Assembly (NCBI GenBank): GCA_014871545.1
Contig: WGSR01000095.1
Span: 1 to 6,187 of the forward strand
Origin: Collinsella sp.
Lineage (GTDB): Bacteria; Actinomycetota; Coriobacteriia; Coriobacteriales; Coriobacteriaceae
DNA: 6,187 bases
Reading direction: 5' to 3'
Shown here: positions 1 to 6,074 of the stretch, piece after piece
How the letters are laid out: every line of letters starts with the position of its first letter
Numbering within the stretch: the stretch's first letter is position 1
Position numbers and translations under genes: made by a program
The notes under the pieces: generated by a model
Told to the model about the DNA's origin: nothing
Seen by the model: the letters and a program-made list of their open reading frames with translations, nothing else
Databases searched by the model: none

Positions 1-59
1 GCCGGCGTAATGCCGGTGTTCTGCAGCAGGTGGTTAATATAGTTCTGGGTGTTCGCCAT
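1..59 (-). CDS. N-terminus of a leftward gene of unknown function (partial)
   Basis: An ATG at 59-57 on the minus strand opens a frame that reads MANTQNYINHLLQ... with no stop through the window edge, giving 19 full codons. A good ribosome binding site, GGAG at 68-65, lies 5 nt before the ATG, which makes the start convincing. The visible residues show no signal peptide or membrane segment and look like a soluble, amphipathic N-terminus. They are too few to assign a family. I have a weak impression that cytosolic M28-type zinc aminopeptidases of Coriobacteriia begin in a similar way, but nothing in the window shows catalytic residues, so no name is given. The gene is divergent from the WYL regulator pair and shares its 198-nt upstream region, so it is a candidate target of those regulators. 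Confidence 0.75.
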   Translation of the reverse strand, partial: MANTQNYINHLLQNTGITP

Positions 60-127
60 GTGCGCTCCACATCCATAATCCGACAAATAGGCCCAATGCA
101 TGCACATTAGAACCGTATATAGTCGAA

Positions 128-133
128 AGTATA
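128..133 (-). promoter_or_regulatory. Alternative -10 box (TATACT) for the leftward gene
   Basis: TATACT on the minus strand matches the sigma-70 -10 consensus at five of six positions and would place the start near 121, about 62 nt before the ATG at 59. No convincing TTGACA-like -35 lies 16-18 nt upstream. Seventeen nt before the TA is TTTGCGCTC, a poor version of the RecA-NDp upstream half. The direct repeat CGCTCGGGG immediately precedes it. It may be the basal promoter of the leftward gene. Confidence 0.3.
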
Positions 134-184
134 CCCCGAGCGAGCGCAAACGACCGAATTCGGGCCATCTTAACGCCCCGAGCG
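134..184. repeat. Symmetric repeat/palindrome cluster, possible operator
   Basis: The 9-mer CCCCGAGCG occurs at 134-142 and again at 176-184, 42 bp apart start to start, which is about four helical turns. Exactly between them lies the perfect 10-bp palindrome CCGAATTCGG at 154-163. The midpoint of the two repeats is 159 and the centre of the palindrome is 158.5. The cluster sits in the middle of the divergent promoter region, which is where an operator for a dimeric regulator would be expected. That it binds a protein is inference. Confidence 0.4.
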
Positions 185-189
185 GACAA
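167..189 (-). promoter_or_regulatory. Candidate RecA-NDp / PafBC-type promoter for the leftward gene
   Basis: Read on the minus strand, 189-167 is TTGTCCGCT, then 8 nt, then TAAGAT. The LexA-independent damage promoter known from mycobacteria is TTGTCRGTG-N8-TAnnnT. The match covers TTGTC, the following G at position 7, the exact 8-nt spacer and the TAnnnT -10 element. Three of the nine upstream positions differ (6, 8 and 9). Transcription would start near 160 and leave a leader of about 100 nt before the ATG at 59. The -10 hexamer overlaps the -35 of the candidate rightward promoter, so a bound activator could repress the regulator genes. Similarity is by eye only, and the consensus comes from a distant actinobacterium. 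Confidence 0.35.
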
Positions 190-198
190 GGATATAGC
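170..198 (+). promoter_or_regulatory. Candidate sigma-70 promoter of the WYL regulator pair
   Basis: TTAACG (170-175), a 17-nt spacer and TATAGC (193-198) form a possible promoter, with four of six matches in each box. Transcription would begin near 205 and give a leader of about 53 nt to the ATG at 258. A second AT-rich hexamer, TAAAAT (217-222), could serve as the -10 instead, but no good -35 pairs with it. The -35 box overlaps the -10 of the minus-strand element at 167-189, so the two directions are likely to compete. Confidence 0.35.
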
Positions 199-257
199 CT
201 AATCTCCATATCGGACTAAAATCATGGCAGCAAACTACCTTCTTATGCGAGGACTCT

Positions 258-1280
258 ATGACGGCAAGCGACGCGACCGCGACAATTAAAAAGGGAAGTT
301 CGGAGCCCAGTTTCGATAAAACGGCTCAGCGCATCCTCAACCTTTTCTTTGTGCTCAACAGCTCCCCCGAACCGCTGACGACCGAGCAGATTGTCTTGGA
401 TTCTGACCTGGGATATGGCTCGGGCAACATCGACTCGGATAAGCGCAAGTTTCGGCGCGATCGTGACAAACTGCTCGAGCGTGGCATCTTAATCAAGGAG
501 GTTCGCCCCGCCGGTGCGCAGGAGACCGAGGAAAGCTCGTGGACAATCGACCGCGAGCACACGTTTGCTGCAGGCGGCCTCATCACCGCAGACGACGCCG
601 ACATCCTACTCAACGCCATCGACCAGACGCTAGCGGCCGGCTCTTCCACCTTTGCCGCGCCGCTTGCCGATATTCGCTCCAAAATTGCCTACCTCACCGG
701 CATGTCGGCGGTGGACGAAGTACCGATCCGCCGCTCTCCCACCGTCGATGCGGTATGGAGCGCCTTTGCCGAGCGATGCGCGCTGCGATTTTTATATCAG
801 AACGGACGCGGCGAGCAGAAAGAACGTACCGTCTGTGTCTACGGCATGTTCGAACGCGAGGGCGTGGCGTACTTCTGCGGCCTCGACAATGTCACCGACG
901 ACATCAGGACATTCCGCTGCGACCGTATCGTTCGCGCTTGGCGTCCTTCGAAGGCCTACGCCATCCCTGCGGACTTCAATCTCAACGACTATCTGTTCTT
1001 TGAATTCGATTTCGCCGACCGACCGCCCGTTGCAGCCACGTTCTCGTTCGCCCCTCAGACGCAGATCGATATGATCAACGGCCTCACGCGCGGGCGAGGT
1101 GAGCTCGCACACACCGATGCGGGATGGATCTGGACCGTTGACGTGCGCGACCTTGAAGCCGCCGCCTCATTTTGCATGGCCCACGCCATGGACGGCATGA
1201 GGCCCATGGCCCCCAAATCGCTCAAGCAGGCGTGGAACCACCTCATTGAAAGGACGGTGCACGAGCATGCCCGTGCGTAA
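258..1280 (+). CDS. PafB-like HTH-WYL transcriptional regulator
   Basis: This 340-residue protein is a probable DNA-binding regulator of the WYL family. Residues about 20-100 form a winged helix-turn-helix of the PafB kind: a long first helix (TAQRILNLFFVL), a recognition helix region (TTEQIVLDSD), then YGSGNIDSDKRKFRRDRDKL, much like the YG...KRxFxRDKDxLR segment of PafB. The WYL core lies at about 160-230. The diagnostic W-Y-L triplet is replaced by A-Y-F (204-206), followed by the typical RTFRCDRI segment (217-224), which supplies the basic ligand-binding residues. A C-terminal WCX-like extension follows to residue about 335. The ATG at 258 is preceded by GAGGA at 249-253, 4 nt away, and no longer in-frame start exists. 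It overlaps the next WYL gene by 14 nt, so the two are almost certainly translated together and may form a heterodimer, as PafB and PafC do. WYL identity is strong; PafB orthology is inferred. Confidence 0.85.
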   Translation: MTASDATATIKKGSSEPSFDKTAQRILNLFFVLNSSPEPLTTEQIVLDSDLGYGSGNIDSDKRKFRRDRDKLLERGILIKEVRPAGAQETEESSWTIDREHTFAAGGLITADDADILLNAIDQTLAAGSSTFAAPLADIRSKIAYLTGMSAVDEVPIRRSPTVDAVWSAFAERCALRFLYQNGRGEQKERTVCVYGMFEREGVAYFCGLDNVTDDIRTFRCDRIVRAWRPSKAYAIPADFNLNDYLFFEFDFADRPPVAATFSFAPQTQIDMINGLTRGRGELAHTDAGWIWTVDVRDLEAAASFCMAHAMDGMRPMAPKSLKQAWNHLIERTVHEHARA

Positions 1281-2184
1281 ACTCACCAGCGAGCAGAGAC
1301 TCTCGCGCGCCATCGACATCATGGAGGCCCTCTACGCCGCCGGCGAGAGCGGCATGACACGAACCGAAATTTGCGGCCGCTTTGACATCACGGGAGTATC
1401 GCTCGACGAGATTCTCGAGATCGTCTCGACGCTCGCGGACCGAGAATCGGGCGCGCGCATCATCTGCGAATGCCGCGGCGAGCGCGTGGCCCTCACTGGT
1501 GACGCCGGGCGCGTGCTACCGTTGCGCCTGAGTGCCGCCGAGGGCGCCGTGCTCAACCATGAACTTGAATCGTTGGGGATCGAGCCGCAGACGGCAGCTC
1601 GGATTCGACATGCCCTTCTGCCCGAAGAGCTCGGCTATAACCAGCGCGTCTTTGACACCGTCAACCACGGGTCGCACTGGCAGCAGCTGAGCTGCGCCAT
1701 TCAGGACGGTGTTCGTTGCCGCATCTCGTATCGCTCGATGGACGATGCGCGGCCACGCGAGCGTCTGGTCGACCCCTTGCGCATTACGGCAAACGGCGAC
1801 CAAACATACCTGATTGCCTGGGACATCGCGGTCGATGAGCAGCGCACCTATCGCATGGATAAAATCGAGGGACTCACCTTGACGGAAGACTCCGTCGTGC
1901 CTCACACACCGGGCGTCGCATCCCTCCACGATTCCCTTGCCCGGACGCAGCGTAGCGCAAAGCTCTTGATGCCATTCGATATGGCGGAGCATCTGGACTG
2001 GGCCGGCATCACCCTAATCGAGCGCAGCGGGGCAGACACGGCAACGGTAACCGTGCATTACGGCTCCGAGCGTTGGCTACTGAGCCAGGTAATCGCAGCG
2101 GGCGGAGCCATCCGCATCTTGGATGACCCCGCCCTGTCAAAGCGTCTGTGCGATATGGCAAAAACCCTCGTCTGTCCGCTTTAG
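1267..2184 (+). CDS. PafC-like HTH-WYL transcriptional regulator
   Basis: The 305-residue product is the second regulator of the pair. Residues about 8-80 form a winged helix-turn-helix (SRAIDIMEALYAAGESGMTR, then a short second wing). The stretch PLRLSAAEGAVLNHELESLG (85-104) resembles the PLRLTxxEAxAL segment that joins HTH and WYL domains in PafC. The WYL core is at about 145-205 and reads T-Y-L (180-182) in place of W-Y-L, with the conserved RTYRMDKI at 193-200. A WCX-type C-terminal domain spans about 231-300. The ATG at 1267 is preferred, with AAAGGA at 1249-1254, although the 12-nt spacing is long. A TTG at 1246 in the same frame would add 7 residues and lacks a good binding site. The gene starts inside its upstream partner and ends with a TAG that overlaps the TAA of dinG. 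It probably heterodimerises with the upstream WYL protein. Ligand unknown; mycobacterial PafBC is reported to respond to single-stranded DNA. Confidence 0.83.
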   Translation: MPVRKLTSEQRLSRAIDIMEALYAAGESGMTRTEICGRFDITGVSLDEILEIVSTLADRESGARIICECRGERVALTGDAGRVLPLRLSAAEGAVLNHELESLGIEPQTAARIRHALLPEELGYNQRVFDTVNHGSHWQQLSCAIQDGVRCRISYRSMDDARPRERLVDPLRITANGDQTYLIAWDIAVDEQRTYRMDKIEGLTLTEDSVVPHTPGVASLHDSLARTQRSAKLLMPFDMAEHLDWAGITLIERSGADTATVTVHYGSERWLLSQVIAAGGAIRILDDPALSKRLCDMAKTLVCPL

Positions 2185-5075
2185 CGCCGCCGCTCGTGGC
2201 GTGCGCGCCACAGTTGCAGATAGTGCCCGATCTGCGCCGATTCGATGCGCTGGTAGGAGCTCGTGGGCAGCGACGTTAAGAACTTCTTTCCGTAGCCCTT
2301 CGTCACCAGGCGCGGGTCGGCCAGAATCAGCACGCCGCAATCGGTCGACGAGCGGATAAGGCGGCCGGCCGCCTGCTTGACCTCGAGCACCGCCTCGGGC
2401 AGCGAATAGCGCGCCCAAGCGCGGTCTTCGCGCAGGTTGCGCTCGCACGAGAGCGGGTCCGTGGGGCTCGAGAACGGCAGCTTGGGAATGATGACGCAGC
2501 GCAGCGTCTCGCCGCTGGCGTCGAATCCCTCCCAGAAGGCCTTAAGCGCAAAAAGCGACGAGGTCGGCTCGTTGATAAACCGGTCGCGCAGGCGACGGGG
2601 AGATGAGTTGCGCTGCTGGCAGTTGAGTTCCAGACCCGCACGGGCCATCTTGGGCTCAACGCGGGTGTACAGGTCTTCCATGTCGCGCCGATTGGTGAAC
2701 AGCGTGAGCACCGATCCGCCCATGGCAAGATGGGCGTCGACCAGCACGCGCTCGAGCGCCGTAAGATAGCTCTCGCGATCGCGCGGATCGGGGATATCGC
2801 CCGCAACGACTACAGCCATGTTCGAATCGAAGTCGTAGCTCGAGTCCAAGTGCAGCGATGAAGATGTTGAAGCACCGATGCGATCGAGGCCGACCGCGTG
2901 GTTAAAGTGTTCAAAGCTTTTGGACACCGTCATGGTCGCCGAGGCAAAGATAGCCGTGTGAACCTCGGGCAGCCACTCGGTTGCCAAGGCCTCGCCAATG
3001 TCGATGCGCTCTGCGGTCATTGACTCTCCGCCGGCACGCAACCTGCGATTGACCTGCAGCGAATACACGTAGTGTTCATCGGTGCCGTCGATGATGAGTT
3101 TGAGGTTCTCGGCCAGCTCGTGCAGGCGACGCGAGATATCACCCAAGTCGACAACAACCTCGGGCTTGTCGGCAGCGACGGCTTGCACCAGCGCGTCGAC
3201 GCTCTTGTCAGCTTGTTCCAATGCGTCGATGGCAGCGTAGGCCGACTGTAAGAAATCATGCCAGTCGTCAGATTCGCGCAGCTCGGGGCCAATCCATAGA
3301 TTGGCATTGTCATAACCCCCACGGGCACGGCGGCCGAGCTCGCGAACGCCATCGAACACGTCGGCGATTGCCATGCTCGCGCGCGCAACCGTCGACGTCG
3401 CCTTGGCAGTAAGGCCCAGATAGAGCGTAGAGCCCTCGGAGGTTGCCAAATCACGGGAAACCTGGCTTAGCGCGCCGGTGCTCGAGCCACCCAGGCGCTC
3501 AAACAGAACGCGTGATTCGTCCGCCGACACCACGCGCGCCCACTGACGGCGTGCCTCGCGCTCGATGGAATGGGCCTCGTCGATTACCCAATGACGAATC
3601 GGAGGCAAAATCCTGCCCTCGGCCGCGACATTGCGGAACAGCAGGGAATGGTTGGTGACCACCACATCGGCATGCGCCGCACGACGACGAGCGCCGTGGA
3701 CCAAACATTTATCAGGGAAAAACGGGCAGAGGCGACGAGCACACTCGCGCGAGGCCGTCGTAAAGTCGGGGCGGTTGACGCTGCGCCACCGAATGCCAAG
3801 CGAGTCGAGGTCGCCATCGGCTGATTGGCAGACGTACGCCATAATGACCGCGACCGCCGTGAGCGTGTCCGCCGGATCGCGCTTGGTGGTAATCTCGACC
3901 TGGCCGCGGCTCATGCGCTCAAGCTTGCGCAGGCACGGATAGTGGTCATACCCCTTGAGAGCGCAAAATGACAGACCACCGTCCAGTTGCTCGGCAAGTT
4001 TTGGCAGCTCATGGTACATGAGCTGGTCGGCAAGATTGTTCGATTTGGTCGCAATACCAACCGTGATGTTGTTACGGCGCGCTGCCTCGGCAAAAGGTAC
4101 CAGATAGGCCATCGATTTGCCGACGCCCGTGCCCGCCTCAATTACACGATGAGTGCCCGTGACCAGCGCATCGCGGACCTCGAGCGCCATCGCAATCTGC
4201 TCATCACGCGGCTCGTAGGTGGGGTACATGCGATTGACCAGGCCACCTGGCGCATAGTCTGCCTCAATCTCCTCACGACTCGGCATCTTGAGGACCGGCA
4301 GTTCGTCGGCGTCCACCCGATCGTCGGCGCGATCGGCCTTGAGAACGTCAGTACGAGCGGCGCTGAGAGAGAAGATAGAACCAGGGTTCTGCCCCGCCAA
4401 GAATGAGAAGATAGGACGATAGGACCAAGGCACATCCGGATGCATGTCGGCTAGGCGCGCCATGAGGCCCTGGGGCAAGTCGGTGAGCGCCACGAGCAAC
4501 ACGCGCCATACGCCACACAGGGCGTCGACGTCGGCATTGGCACGGTGTGATACCGAGTCACAGCCAAACAGATCGGCCATAAAAGACAGCTTGTGCGAGG
4601 CCAGGCGCGGAAGCGCGATGCGCGACAGCGCCAGTGAATCGATCCAAATATCGCTCACGTTGACGCCGCCTTTGACCGACTCGATAAACGAGCGGTCGAA
4701 CGTGGCGTTATGTGCGATCACCGGGCAACCACCGACAAAATCGGCGAGAGCGGCGACGGCCTCAACGGCCGACGGGGCATCTGCCACGTCGGCATTTGTA
4801 ATGCTCGTGAGCTCGGTAATCTCGGCGGGAATCAGCTGCTTGGGATGCACGAAGGTATCGAAACGGTCGACGATCTCGCGGCCCGAAAGACGGGCCGCCG
4901 AGATCTCGATCAGCTCATTGTCCTGCACCGAAAGACCTGTGGTCTCGGTATCGAGGACAATCACATCTTCCTCGATAAGGCCAAAGGACTGCGTTTTGGC
5001 GCGTTCGGCTAGCGTGGCATAGGAGTCGATGACAAACTGCGGCGTTCCTGACGAAACCGCGTCCTCGATTAGCAT
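2181..5075 (-). CDS. dinG: DinG-family helicase with N-terminal DEDDh exonuclease domain
   Basis: This 964-residue protein joins a 3'-5' exonuclease to an XPD/DinG superfamily 2 DNA helicase and should act in the cytoplasm on damaged or stalled DNA. The DnaQ-like domain spans about 37-190: ExoI LDTETTGL (D42, E44), ExoII AHNATFD (D127), ExoIII HRANAD (H177, D182), so the DEDDh active site is complete. A linker of about 90 residues follows. The helicase begins near 286: Walker A EAGTGVGKS (313-321), DEAH box (499-502), SATM (712-715) and motif VI QAAGRLIRS (901-909) with both arginines. Four cysteines between Walker A and DEAH (C381, C445, C450, C457) fit the 4Fe-4S cluster of XPD/DinG. The only early ATG is at 5075; its binding site (GAGCGGG) is weak, which fits coupling to ddl, whose end it overlaps by 7 nt. 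The TAA overlaps the TAG of the convergent WYL gene. E. coli DinG has no exonuclease; the Bacillus/Staphylococcus type has one but lacks the cluster cysteines. This protein appears to have both. Confidence 0.93.
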   Translation of the reverse strand: MLIEDAVSSGTPQFVIDSYATLAERAKTQSFGLIEEDVIVLDTETTGLSVQDNELIEISAARLSGREIVDRFDTFVHPKQLIPAEITELTSITNADVADAPSAVEAVAALADFVGGCPVIAHNATFDRSFIESVKGGVNVSDIWIDSLALSRIALPRLASHKLSFMADLFGCDSVSHRANADVDALCGVWRVLLVALTDLPQGLMARLADMHPDVPWSYRPIFSFLAGQNPGSIFSLSAARTDVLKADRADDRVDADELPVLKMPSREEIEADYAPGGLVNRMYPTYEPRDEQIAMALEVRDALVTGTHRVIEAGTGVGKSMAYLVPFAEAARRNNITVGIATKSNNLADQLMYHELPKLAEQLDGGLSFCALKGYDHYPCLRKLERMSRGQVEITTKRDPADTLTAVAVIMAYVCQSADGDLDSLGIRWRSVNRPDFTTASRECARRLCPFFPDKCLVHGARRRAAHADVVVTNHSLLFRNVAAEGRILPPIRHWVIDEAHSIEREARRQWARVVSADESRVLFERLGGSSTGALSQVSRDLATSEGSTLYLGLTAKATSTVARASMAIADVFDGVRELGRRARGGYDNANLWIGPELRESDDWHDFLQSAYAAIDALEQADKSVDALVQAVAADKPEVVVDLGDISRRLHELAENLKLIIDGTDEHYVYSLQVNRRLRAGGESMTAERIDIGEALATEWLPEVHTAIFASATMTVSKSFEHFNHAVGLDRIGASTSSSLHLDSSYDFDSNMAVVVAGDIPDPRDRESYLTALERVLVDAHLAMGGSVLTLFTNRRDMEDLYTRVEPKMARAGLELNCQQRNSSPRRLRDRFINEPTSSLFALKAFWEGFDASGETLRCVIIPKLPFSSPTDPLSCERNLREDRAWARYSLPEAVLEVKQAAGRLIRSSTDCGVLILADPRLVTKGYGKKFLTSLPTSSYQRIESAQIGHYLQLWRARHERRR
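2196..2211 (+). terminator. Perfect 6-bp stem, 4-nt loop hairpin after the WYL pair
   Basis: GTGGCG, loop TGCG, CGCCAC forms a GC-rich stem 11 nt downstream of the TAG of the PafC-like gene. It lies inside the last codons of the convergent dinG gene. No T-run follows on the plus strand, so it is not a standard intrinsic terminator. It may protect the mRNA 3' end or assist Rho-dependent stopping, or simply reflect GC-rich Arg codons of dinG. No other candidate terminator is visible between the convergent genes, which have no intergenic space. Confidence 0.2.
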
Positions 5076-6034
5076 GCAATGCCCGCTCGACGAAGGCCCA
5101 TACGGATCAGGCTGTCACAGACCTGCGGGAACGTTATGTCGTCGGTGTGGCGGATCTCATCCGGATACAGCGACGTATCGGTCATGCCGGGAATGGTATT
5201 GGTCTCGAGGATGACGGGGCCGTCCTCACTCACGATAAAGTCGCTGCGCGAGATACCCAGGCAACCGAGAGCCTTGTGAGCGGCACAGGCAAGCTCCTGA
5301 GCACGAGCGTAATTCTCGGGCGAAATCTGCGCCGGAATGCGATGGATGTCTGTAGGGTCGACATACTTCACGTCCAGATCGTAGAACTCGCAGTCCTTGG
5401 GCTTACGAATCTCGACAATCGGCAGAGCGCGCACGTCGTCCTCGCCGTATACGCCGACGGTGATCTCGGTACCCTCGATACACTTCTCGACCAGCACTTT
5501 GTCGCCGTACTCAAACGCCTTGGCGATTGCCGCGGGCAGCTCGGAGGGCTCATGGACCAGGGAAATGCCATAGCTGGAACCGTTGACGGCCGGCTTCACA
5601 AAGCAGCGCTCGCCACAAACCTCGACGATATGATCGATATCGACTTCATCGCCCACCTCGAGCGCAAGGCCGGGGGCAATGGGAATGCCCGCCTTGGCGT
5701 ACAGGAGCTTAGAGACCTCCTTGTCGGCACCGCAGGCGCTGGCAAGCACGCCCGAAGCCGTGTAGGGGATACCCAGGGTCTCCATGGCGCCTTGCATGGC
5801 GCCATCCTCGCCGCCGGCGCCGTGCATGGCGATAAACGCCACGTCAAAGCCGCCGGTCGCCATGGTTACCATAAAATCATCGGCAGCCGTGTCGAGCAGC
5901 TCCACCGAAGTGTAGCCGGCCTCCTTCAAGGCAACCACGACGTTCTTTCCCGAATTGAGCGAGATCTCGCGCTCAGCGGAATGACCACCCGCCAAGACCG
6001 CTACGTGCATGTTCTCTAGGCTTTTACCCGGCAT
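5069..6034 (-). CDS. ddl: D-alanine--D-alanine ligase
   Basis: The 321-residue ATP-grasp enzyme joins two D-alanines using ATP, giving the dipeptide that MurF adds to the peptidoglycan precursor in the cytoplasm. The N-terminal domain has the family signature LAGGHSAEREISLNSG (14-29; E21 matches E. coli DdlB E15). Next come HGAGGEDG (71-78), DK (104-105), the ATP-binding KPAVNGSSYG (147-156; K147, S153), and the lid segment FYDLDVKY (217-224). The C-terminal catalytic part has R263 and D265, E277 and N279 in LETNTIPGM, and S288-L289. Y224 aligns with DdlB Y216, the residue typical of D-Ala-D-Ala rather than D-Ala-D-lactate ligases. Length is normal for a Ddl. The ATG at 6034 is chosen for its strong binding site 7 nt upstream; an ATG at 6010 has only a weak one. 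dinG follows with a 7-nt overlap, so the two are probably one transcript. Confidence 0.96.
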   Translation of the reverse strand: MPGKSLENMHVAVLAGGHSAEREISLNSGKNVVVALKEAGYTSVELLDTAADDFMVTMATGGFDVAFIAMHGAGGEDGAMQGAMETLGIPYTASGVLASACGADKEVSKLLYAKAGIPIAPGLALEVGDEVDIDHIVEVCGERCFVKPAVNGSSYGISLVHEPSELPAAIAKAFEYGDKVLVEKCIEGTEITVGVYGEDDVRALPIVEIRKPKDCEFYDLDVKYVDPTDIHRIPAQISPENYARAQELACAAHKALGCLGISRSDFIVSEDGPVILETNTIPGMTDTSLYPDEIRHTDDITFPQVCDSLIRMGLRRAGIAC

Positions 6035-6041
6035 GGGCAGA

Positions 6042-6050
6042 CTCCTCCTC
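6042..6050 (-). promoter_or_regulatory. Strong ribosome binding site of ddl
   Basis: On the minus strand 6050-6042 reads GAGGAGGAG, a near-ideal anti-16S pairing site whose last GGAG ends 7 nt before the ATG at 6034. It decides the ddl start in favour of 6034 over the internal ATG at 6010 and suggests high translation of ddl. Confidence 0.85.
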
Positions 6051-6056
6051 TATAAT
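6051..6056 (+). promoter_or_regulatory. Perfect TATAAT, possible -10 of the rightward gene
   Basis: TATAAT on the plus strand would start transcription near 6063, about 57 nt before the ATG at 6120. No recognisable -35 or extended -10 TG accompanies it, and it lies within the ddl leader on the other strand. If real, the divergent ddl and rightward promoters overlap and could interfere. Confidence 0.25.
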
Positions 6057-6074
6057 TTCTGCAGCTGATACCAT

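Noticed and set aside
80..86. A second minus-strand TTGTCGG, a better match to the RecA-NDp core than the one reported
   Set aside because: No TAnnnT lies at the required spacing; the expected -10 position is taken by the GGAG of the leftward gene, so it cannot act as a promoter of this type. Its presence lowers the weight of the reported motif somewhat.
97..104. TGCATGCA 8-bp palindrome as a separate operator
   Set aside because: Short, not extended by flanking bases and without a second copy; such palindromes are expected by chance at this length.
60..257. LexA/SOS box near the regulators, and likewise upstream of ddl-dinG at 6035-6119
   Set aside because: No GAAC-N4-GTTC or similar inverted repeat is present in either intergenic region; the CCGAATTCGG palindrome has the wrong layout.
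1246..1266. TTG at 1246 as the start of the PafC-like gene
   Set aside because: It would add only seven residues, lacks a good ribosome binding site and would increase the overlap; the ATG at 1267 follows AAAGGA.
5783..5805. Repeated CATGGCGCC and the palindrome ATGGCGCCAT in ddl
   Set aside because: They encode the local GAMQGAM residues in a conserved part of Ddl; codon repetition accounts for them.
5147..6019. Open 290-codon plus-strand frame antisense to ddl
   Set aside because: It mirrors ddl codons, has no good start context and shows no domain. Long antisense frames are expected opposite GC-rich genes, whereas ddl on the minus strand shows complete family motifs.
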